Made by a program: the position numbers and the translations under genes
From: an uncultured Clostridia bacterium
GTDB lineage: Bacteria > Bacillota > Clostridia > Oscillospirales > CAG-272
Assembly: GCA_946055715.1 (NCBI GenBank)
Contig: CAMGGT010000007.1
Location: 1 to 12,109, forward strand
Length of the DNA stretch: 12,109 bases
Reading direction: 5' to 3'
Notes under the pieces: model-generated
Seen by the model: the letters and a program-made list of their open reading frames with translations, nothing else
Told to the model about the DNA's origin: nothing
Databases searched by the model: none
Part shown: positions 8,576 to 12,109 of the stretch, one piece after another
How the letters are laid out: each line of letters begins with the position of its first letter
How positions within the stretch are numbered: the stretch's first letter is position 1

Positions 8576-9520
8576 TCAGGCGTGGCCGTCGGAGTTGTCC
8601 ACCAGGCGGATGAAGACAGATTCCAGGTCCCCCCCGCCGGACACGGCCGACAGAATGGGGTAGCCGGCTTTGGCGCAGGCGTAGTAGACCGCCTTGCGGC
8701 AGTCTGCCCCCGGTGCAAAGGTCAGCCGGAAGATGCCCGCCTCGCCGTCATATTCTCCGGTGAAGGCGGCCTCTTTGACCCCCGGCACCCGCCGCAGCAA
8801 CGGCAGCACATCCTTCTGCGGGCCGATGATGCCATAGCGGTAGCAGATGCCGTCCTCGATCATGCGGGTGAGGGTGTCGGTCTGCTCGTCGGCGATCAGC
8901 TTGCCGCGGTTGATGATCAACACCCGATTGCAGACGGCCTGCACCTCCGCCAGAATGTGGGTGGAGAGCAGCACCGTATGGCGGCGCGAGAGGGTGCGGA
9001 TGAGCGCGCGCACCTCAATGATCTGCTTGGGGTCAAGGCCGACGGTCGGCTCGTCCAGGATGACAAGCCCGGGGTCGCCGATGAGTGCCTGGGCAATGCC
9101 CACACGCTGGCGGTAGCCCTTTGAGAGTTGGGAGATCAGGCGGCAGAACACATCCCCGATACGCACCAGCTCGCAGATCTCCGCCAGGTGGGCATCCCGC
9201 GGCAGATCGCACCCCTTCAGCTCATACACAAAGCGCAGGTATTCTCCCACGGTCATGTCCGGGTACAGTGGCGGCTGTTCGGGCAGGTAGCCCAGCATGC
9301 GCTTGGCTTTCAGCGGTTCTTCCCGCATATCCGCCCCGCCGACGAAGACCTCGCCGCAGGTGGCAGACAGGCAACCGGTGAGAATGTTCATAGCGGTGCT
9401 TTTCCCGGCACCGTTGGGGCCGAGAAGCCCCACCACCTCGCCTTTGCCCACCGAAAAACTGATGTCGTCCAGCGCGCAAAAAGTGCCGTAGTGTTTTGTC
9501 AGATGTTTTACTTCAATCAT
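8576..9520 (-). CDS. ABC transporter ATP-binding protein, GldA-like
   Basis: 314 residues from ATG 9520-9518 to TGA 8578-8576. All nucleotide-binding motifs are present: Walker A GPNGAGKST at 34-42, Q-loop Gln82 in YLPEQPPLY, signature LSKGY at 132-136 followed by RQRVGIAQAL, Walker B LVILDEP at 152-158, D-loop GLDP, and the switch His188 in LLSTHI. LSKGYRQRVGIAQAL is the form usual in GldA and ABC-2 export ATPases. The C-terminal 80 residues are the family's extra domain. It hydrolyses ATP to drive the permease encoded next. It is the first gene of the operon. Its ribosome site is weak (only GGA about 8 nt upstream) and lies beside a GC-rich hairpin, unlike the strong sites of the later genes. 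Confidence 0.96.
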   Translation of the reverse strand: MIEVKHLTKHYGTFCALDDISFSVGKGEVVGLLGPNGAGKSTAMNILTGCLSATCGEVFVGGADMREEPLKAKRMLGYLPEQPPLYPDMTVGEYLRFVYELKGCDLPRDAHLAEICELVRIGDVFCRLISQLSKGYRQRVGIAQALIGDPGLVILDEPTVGLDPKQIIEVRALIRTLSRRHTVLLSTHILAEVQAVCNRVLIINRGKLIADEQTDTLTRMIEDGICYRYGIIGPQKDVLPLLRRVPGVKEAAFTGEYDGEAGIFRLTFAPGADCRKAVYYACAKAGYPILSAVSGGGDLESVFIRLVDNSDGHA

Positions 9521-9528
9521 TCTGCATC

Positions 9529-9545
9529 CGGCGGGTCGTCCGCCG
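9529..9545 (-). promoter_or_regulatory. Stem-loop just upstream of the ATPase start codon
   Basis: CGGCGG (9529-9534) and CCGCCG (9540-9545) form a perfect 6-bp GC stem with a 5-nt loop. It ends 8 nt before the ATG at 9520, just where a ribosome site would be. It could limit translation initiation. Confidence 0.45.
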
Positions 9546-9550
9546 CCCTT

Positions 9551-9577
9551 TCCGTTTGTCTGCTTGTCCGTTTGTCT
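9551..9577. repeat. 11-bp direct repeat, 16-bp period
   Basis: TCCGTTTGTCT occurs at 9551-9561 and again at 9567-9577, separated by GCTTG. It lies in the untranslated leader about 30-57 nt before the ATPase start codon. Confidence 0.6.
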
Positions 9578-9725
9578 TCATGGCGGCAACGGGTAGCGCC
9601 CGCGCCGCAGATGCCGGAAGTCGGCCTCACCTCGTCTCCCGAGATCCGCTCTCCCAATCCCCCGAAAACCAACCGTCGCCATGCCGGGCGGCCGACGATC
9701 CAACGGGCGCCGGCGTCAAGGCAAC

Positions 9726-9743
9726 AAAAGCCGGACATCCGGC
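9726..9743 (-). terminator. Possible weak intrinsic terminator or attenuator in the operon leader
   Basis: On the minus strand GCCGG-ATGT-CCGGC (9743-9730) is a 5-bp GC hairpin followed directly by TTTTGTT. It lies about 100 nt after the predicted transcription start and before the first gene, so it may act in attenuation. The stem is short, so this is a weak call. Confidence 0.3.
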
Positions 9744-9843
9744 CGAGCGGGTGAGAGCGTAACCCCGACGAGGGGACAGAGACAAACGAAGAAAACGAGC
9801 TATATAAAATGGAACATGTAATAATAGATGGGATGTGACAGAT

Positions 9844-9852
9844 ATTGTAGCA
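9844..9852 (-). promoter_or_regulatory. Extended -10 promoter for the ABC operon
   Basis: On the minus strand TGCTACAAT (9852-9844) is an extended -10. At the expected -35 position (9872-9867) only ATATTT is seen, inside an AT-rich repeat, so the promoter would depend on the extended -10 and upstream AT-rich DNA. It is the best candidate before the ATPase gene, with a start near 9837. Confidence 0.5.
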
Positions 9853-9855
9853 TTG

Positions 9856-9882
9856 AAATATGAATAAAATATGAATAAAATA
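9856..9882. repeat. AT-rich 11-bp tandem repeat behind the operon promoter
   Basis: The unit AAATATGAATA is repeated exactly twice (9856-9866, 9867-9877) and continues for five more bases. It covers the -35 and upstream area of the predicted promoter at 9844-9852. The period is one helical turn. Confidence 0.65.
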
Positions 9883-10088
9883 ATGCTTATCTGCCAACGC
9901 TGTGTAAAGAATACGGAAACGGAGGAAAAACGCGCCTTTGCACAAAAGAGCGGAAGGGGGCATTCCGCAAGCGCATGACGGTCTGCGCGGCGAAAGCGCC
10001 TTCATCTTTGATGTATATAATTATTTACATTGTCAGAGAATGCATGGTCTTGCAGGCAGGCGAGCGTCAAGCTGAAAGCGGGCATTTC

Positions 10089-10140
10089 TCGCGGCCGGCG
10101 CGAGTAAAGCAGCAAAAATGTCGCGGTCGGCGCGAGTAAA
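10089..10140. repeat. Two palindromic repeat units, 32-bp period
   Basis: Two 20-bp copies, TCGCGG(C/T)CGGCGCGAGTAAA, lie at 10089-10108 and 10121-10140 with a single mismatch. Each unit contains an inverted repeat: CTCGCG/CGCGAG around GCCGG in the first, TCGCG/CGCGA around GTCGG in the second. GGCATTTC is found directly before the first copy (10081-10088) and again shortly after the second (10143-10150), as if a third unit were partly preserved. This looks like a dispersed intergenic palindromic element. Confidence 0.65.
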
Positions 10141-10208
10141 ACGGCATTTCGTGGGTGGCAGGGTGTGATACCGCTTCCGGTGGGCACGCAGAGAGAACCG
10201 GCCGCGCG

Positions 10209-10277
10209 GCGGGAAGGATCAAGCGTATTTTTCGGCGCGCATCGCTTCTGCAAAGCGTGATTGCTTTGTCTTCCCGC
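10209..10277. repeat. Nested inverted repeats, possible three-way RNA junction
   Basis: GCGGGAAG (10209-10216) pairs with CTTCCCGC (10270-10277). Inside it AAGCG (10221-10225) pairs with CGCTT (10243-10247), and CAAAGC (10251-10256) pairs with GCTTTG (10263-10268). All three stems are perfect and mutually compatible. The strand and the promoter are unclear. Confidence 0.4.
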
Positions 10278-10299
10278 ATTTCATGCGTTCTGCACTCAT
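10219..10299 (-). CDS. Possible 26-codon small ORF
   Basis: ATG 10299-10297 to TGA 10221-10219 encodes MSAERMKCGKTKQSRFAEAM followed by RAEKYA. GGAG lies 7 nt before the ATG. The peptide is basic and probably helical. It overlaps the nested inverted repeats, so the sequence may be constrained as RNA rather than as protein. I recognise no family, and chance is a serious alternative. Confidence 0.2.
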   Translation of the reverse strand: MSAERMKCGKTKQSRFAEAMRAEKYA

Positions 10300-10540
10300 G
10301 CCGTCTCTCCGGCTGTCGCAGATTTGTAAACAACACATTGCAAAGTCGATTATTTCGATAATTATGAAGGGGTTTCCTTTATTTTTTATCAATTTGGATC
10401 GTCATTCTGTGCTCTGTCTGCGGCAGGTTCGCGGCTTTATATCGTGTCATTAAGCTTTTTGGAAAAAATCGACGCTCTTTTGCCTTTTGAAGCCGGCGCT
10501 CGGGCACAAGCCGTGCGCTTTGCGGGCGGCGACGCATTAG

Positions 10541-10584
10541 CCCCCGCTTGTTTTGCGCTGTTTTGAGGGGGTTTTTCTGTTTTT
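10541..10584 (+). terminator. Possible rightward intrinsic terminator
   Basis: CCCCC (10541-10545) can pair with GGGGG (10567-10571) and is followed by TTTTTCTGTTTTT. The 21-nt loop is long, which weakens the call. No gene is seen on the plus strand just before it, so if real it would end an unannotated RNA or block read-through into the genes to the right. Confidence 0.3.
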
Positions 10585-10653
10585 CTTTCCATTTGGTACA
10601 ACGATTTCCTTTGCTTCCTGTAATTTTGCAATGCTTTTTCTTCCGCATTCCTG

Positions 10654-10659
10654 TATAAT
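10654..10659 (+). promoter_or_regulatory. Consensus -10 for the 89-residue protein gene
   Basis: TATAAT lies at 10654-10659, with a start expected near 10666 and about 53 nt of leader. There is no good -35 at 16-18 nt spacing; TTGCAA at 10626-10631 is 22 nt away, too far for a normal promoter. Confidence 0.5.
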
Positions 10660-10718
10660 GGAAGCAAAATCAAGTGATCGCGCCTTATGCGTGAGTTAAA
10701 TGACAGGAGTTGATCTTT

Positions 10719-10988
10719 TTGCGCATCAAAGACATTCTCGCCCACCCTCTATACATACCCGCCTTCCGCTTTTTGCTGTTTGGCGTTACGCTTTGCCTTT
10801 CTGCACTGGCAGGGGTGCTGTTTCTGTGGTTTTCAGGTAGCGGCACGGGTGCCGTCTGGGTCAACCGCCATTTCAAGGAGGCCGTGTCCACTGTGCTGTT
10901 CTGTTTTGATCTTTCACTTGGCATTGCCCTGCTCTGCGATTACAGCCATATGCAAAATGAAGAGAACCGCAACCGCCCTGACAACTGA
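10719..10988 (+). CDS. Small two-helix membrane protein of unknown function
   Basis: 89 residues from TTG 10719-10721 to TGA 10986-10988. AGGAG at 10705-10709 is 9 nt before this TTG. Another in-frame TTG at 10710 touches the AGGAG and is too close. Residues 16-38 and 54-73 are hydrophobic and would form two membrane helices. The loop between them is short (GSGTGAVWVNRHF), and the tail is polar (MQNEENRNRPDN). A -10 box lies 60 nt upstream. I do not recognise the family. It is followed 162 nt later by the 221-residue gene, which has its own promoter in the gap, so the two may or may not be cotranscribed. Confidence 0.65.
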   Translation: MRIKDILAHPLYIPAFRFLLFGVTLCLSALAGVLFLWFSGSGTGAVWVNRHFKEAVSTVLFCFDLSLGIALLCDYSHMQNEENRNRPDN

Positions 10989-11006
10989 TGCCCCCTCGGC
11001 CGTGCA

Positions 11007-11035
11007 TTGACAAGCCGCACGCTGTGTGCTATACT
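11007..11035 (+). promoter_or_regulatory. Near-consensus promoter for the 221-residue protein gene
   Basis: TTGACA (11007-11012), a 17-nt spacer and TATACT (11030-11035), with TGC in front giving an extended -10. This is the strongest promoter in the window. The start is expected near 11042, leaving a leader of about 109 nt. Confidence 0.88.
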
Positions 11036-11108
11036 TTGTTTGACCGGCCGCAATCTGACACCGCCTTTTTCTTATTTCTTTATGCTTGATGCGGCGCGTC
11101 GGTCTTTG

Positions 11109-11129
11109 TTTTGCCGCTGCACGGCAAAA
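11109..11129 (+). promoter_or_regulatory. Leader stem-loop next to the ribosome site
   Basis: TTTTGCCG (11109-11116) pairs perfectly with CGGCAAAA (11122-11129) around a 5-nt loop CTGCA. It ends a few nt before the GAGGAG ribosome site of the gene starting at 11151. It may stabilise the mRNA or affect initiation. Confidence 0.55.
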
Positions 11130-11150
11130 GAGAAAGAGGAGACACCCCAA

Positions 11151-11816
11151 ATGAAAGAAAAGCTGGCCAACTTCTGGTACTATCACAAATGGCACATCCT
11201 TGTCGCCGTATTTCTGGTTGCGGTCATTGTTGTCTGCACGGTGCAGACCTGCCGCCACACGGGGCATGATTACACCCTGATGTACGCCGGACCGAAGACC
11301 CTGGCCACCCCGGAGGTCAGCGCACTCTGCGCCACCGTCTCCGACATTGCCGCAAAAGCGGAAGGCGCAGAAAAGACCGCAGAACTGCACCACTACCCTG
11401 TGAACCTTGAGCCGGGCCACGCCTCGGGCGGCGAGACCTATCAGAATCTGGAGAATTTCGACAACGAGATCCTGGCCGGCCAGGCCATCATCCTGCTGAT
11501 CAGTCCTGCCCTTTATAACCGCGTCATCGAGAGCAACGGAGGACTCTTGCCGCTGGATGCATACATCCCCGCCGACACCGACCCCGCCGCATTTTATGAC
11601 GACACGCACTATGCGCTGAAGCTCTCCTCGCTTGACCTTTACACCACGCCGGGCTTTTCTGCTCTGCCGGAAGATACCCTGCTCTGCCTGCGCACCTCCG
11701 TTTCGGTGACGGGACTGTTCCAAAGAAAGAAGAGCGAAGAGGCCCACCTCGCCCATCAACGCCTGTTTTACGCCTTGGTCGACCGGGAAACGGAGCCGCA
11801 GACCTCCGACCAATGA
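11151..11816 (+). CDS. Single-anchor extracytoplasmic protein of unknown function
   Basis: 221 residues from ATG 11151-11153 to TGA 11814-11816. GAGGAG lies 9 nt before the ATG. The frame is open further upstream to 11007, but that overlaps the promoter. MKEKLANFWYYHKWH and a hydrophobic segment at 15-33 give an N-terminal anchor with the rest outside; there is no lipobox. The N-terminal FWYYHKW style is seen in small anchored proteins of Clostridia that are mostly unnamed. Residues near 110-135 (IILLISPALYNRVIESNGGL, then LPLD) recall the hinge area of extracellular solute-binding proteins, where a pole-to-pole PLD motif is common, but the protein is much shorter than those. It has its own promoter and terminator, so it is probably a single-gene unit. 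The function is unknown. Confidence 0.85.
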   Translation: MKEKLANFWYYHKWHILVAVFLVAVIVVCTVQTCRHTGHDYTLMYAGPKTLATPEVSALCATVSDIAAKAEGAEKTAELHHYPVNLEPGHASGGETYQNLENFDNEILAGQAIILLISPALYNRVIESNGGLLPLDAYIPADTDPAAFYDDTHYALKLSSLDLYTTPGFSALPEDTLLCLRTSVSVTGLFQRKKSEEAHLAHQRLFYALVDRETEPQTSDQ

Positions 11817-11827
11817 CCCCCGCCACC

Positions 11828-11868
11828 GCATCCCGCCCCGCCGAAGAAAGGCGGGACGCTTTTCTTTT
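11828..11868 (+). terminator. Intrinsic terminator after the 221-residue protein gene
   Basis: GCATCCCGCC (11828-11837) pairs with GGCGGGACGC (11850-11859) with one mismatch, and TTTTCTTTT follows. It begins 11 nt after the stop codon. Confidence 0.9.
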
Positions 11869-11950
11869 GCGGTCGAGAGAAGGCGCGAAGGTCTGAAATT
11901 GGCTTGAACGGTTTATAAGACCCGGCTCGCATAGTCGAGTTTTCTTTTGC
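11860..11950. repeat. Duplicated T-tract block TTTTCTTTTGC with GTCGAG
   Basis: TTTTCTTTTGC occurs at 11860-11870 and again at 11940-11950, exactly 80 bp apart. GTCGAG lies just after the first copy (11872-11877) and just before the second (11934-11939). The second block has a small hairpin, CTCG-CATAGT-CGAG, directly before its T-tract, so it also looks like a weak terminator. Confidence 0.5.
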
Positions 11951-11964
11951 AAATCTTAAACAAC

Positions 11965-11993
11965 TTGACTTTTTATTATTGTTTTGATAGAAT
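11965..11993 (+). promoter_or_regulatory. Promoter pointing out of the right edge
   Basis: TTGACT (11965-11970), a 17-nt spacer and TAGAAT (11988-11993), with TGA in front of the -10 (extended -10 form). The start is expected near 12000. Further TTGAC motifs follow at 11993 and 12016, and TATAAT occurs at 12081 and 12102. The gene it serves lies beyond the window. Confidence 0.6.
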
Positions 11994-12109
11994 TGACTCA
12001 CCGATAAATAGGAATTTGACGGAAGATACAATACAGATGCAAAATTTTGGTTTGTCAATGTTATGGTTTTGGGTATGCTATATAATCGTTACCATCGTCG
12101 GTATAATTC

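Larger units (their letters stand above)
9521..9837 (-). promoter_or_regulatory. Long GC-rich leader of the ABC operon
   Basis: If transcription starts from the -10 at 9844-9849, about 317 nt precede the first gene. This stretch holds several stable inverted repeats (9529-9545, 9730-9743, 9763-9775) and a direct repeat at 9551-9577, but no convincing coding sequence. It may be a regulatory leader. I could not match it to a known riboswitch class by eye. Confidence 0.4.
9883..10653. other. Intergenic region between the operon and the rightward genes
   Basis: About 770 nt without a supported protein gene. Apart from the small ORF, palindromic repeats, nested stems and possible terminator listed separately, I see only scattered open frames with no ribosome site or recognisable product. 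The GC content alternates strongly, with AT-rich islands near 10010-10030 and 10320-10400. Confidence 0.5.

Noticed and set aside
9517..10005. 162-codon minus-strand open frame before the ATPase
   Set aside because: It crosses the predicted promoter, the AT repeat and the GC hairpins of the leader; composition changes abruptly and no domain is seen.
10081..10150. CRISPR array
   Set aside because: Only two units, a 12-bp spacing that is too short for spacers, and no cas genes in the window.
10002..10336. Overlapping 83- and 89-codon minus-strand open frames
   Set aside because: They translate the palindromic repeats in two frames (SRRPR and TRAGRE-like strings), a usual artefact of repeats, and have no ribosome site.
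10379..10648. 89-codon Lys/Arg-rich minus-strand open frame
   Set aside because: The basic composition comes from T-rich DNA on the other strand; only a badly spaced AGGA precedes it, and there is no family resemblance.
10914..11831. 305-codon minus-strand open frame
   Set aside because: It covers the 221-residue gene on the other strand and would run through that gene's promoter and terminator; no recognisable product.

Overview
The window looks like chromosomal DNA of a low-GC-lineage Gram-positive (Firmicutes), most likely a gut-type member of class Clostridia such as an Oscillospirales/Ruminococcaceae relative. This is inferred from sigma-A style promoters, several with an extended -10 (TGn-TATAAT type), strong GGAGG-type ribosome sites, GC-rich coding DNA broken by AT-rich promoter islands, and the protein families present. 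No species can be named from the sequence alone. No tRNA, rRNA, CRISPR array, transposase or phage gene was found.

Layout. (1) 1-1748, minus strand: the N-terminal 582 residues of a membrane-anchored or exported protein that resembles a trigger-factor/FKBP-type prolyl isomerase, followed by a helical tail; it runs off the left edge. It has its own promoter near 1832-1859. (2) 1984-9520, minus strand: a five-gene operon, transcribed from right to left: ABC ATPase (GldA type), ABC-2 permease (GldF type), two different tandem GldG/ABC_transp_aux-type membrane proteins, and an 829-residue anchored extracytoplasmic protein with DUF4340-like stretches. (3) 9521-about 10640: about 1.1 kb without a supported gene. 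Its left part is probably a long structured leader of the operon, with a promoter near 9844-9852 and AT-rich 11-bp repeats behind it. The rest holds a two-copy palindromic repeat, a nested inverted-repeat structure that overlaps a possible 26-codon ORF, and a possible rightward terminator. (4) 10654-11869, plus strand: an 89-residue two-helix membrane protein with a TTG start, then a 221-residue single-anchor protein of unknown function with a near-consensus promoter and a clear intrinsic terminator. (5) 11870-12109: AT-rich promoter-like DNA leading to something beyond the right edge.

How the genes fit together. The ATPase and permease would form the energised membrane core of an ABC-2 transporter. 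The two GldG-like proteins and the 829-residue protein would sit on the outer face of the membrane as accessory subunits. In Bacteroidetes GldA, GldF and GldG are linked to gliding motility and type IX secretion; relatives in Clostridia are common, but I know of no established substrate. The most distinctive point is the duplicated, diverged auxiliary subunit together with the very large third component. The downstream trigger-factor-like protein is in the same direction but has its own promoter, so a functional link is only a possibility.
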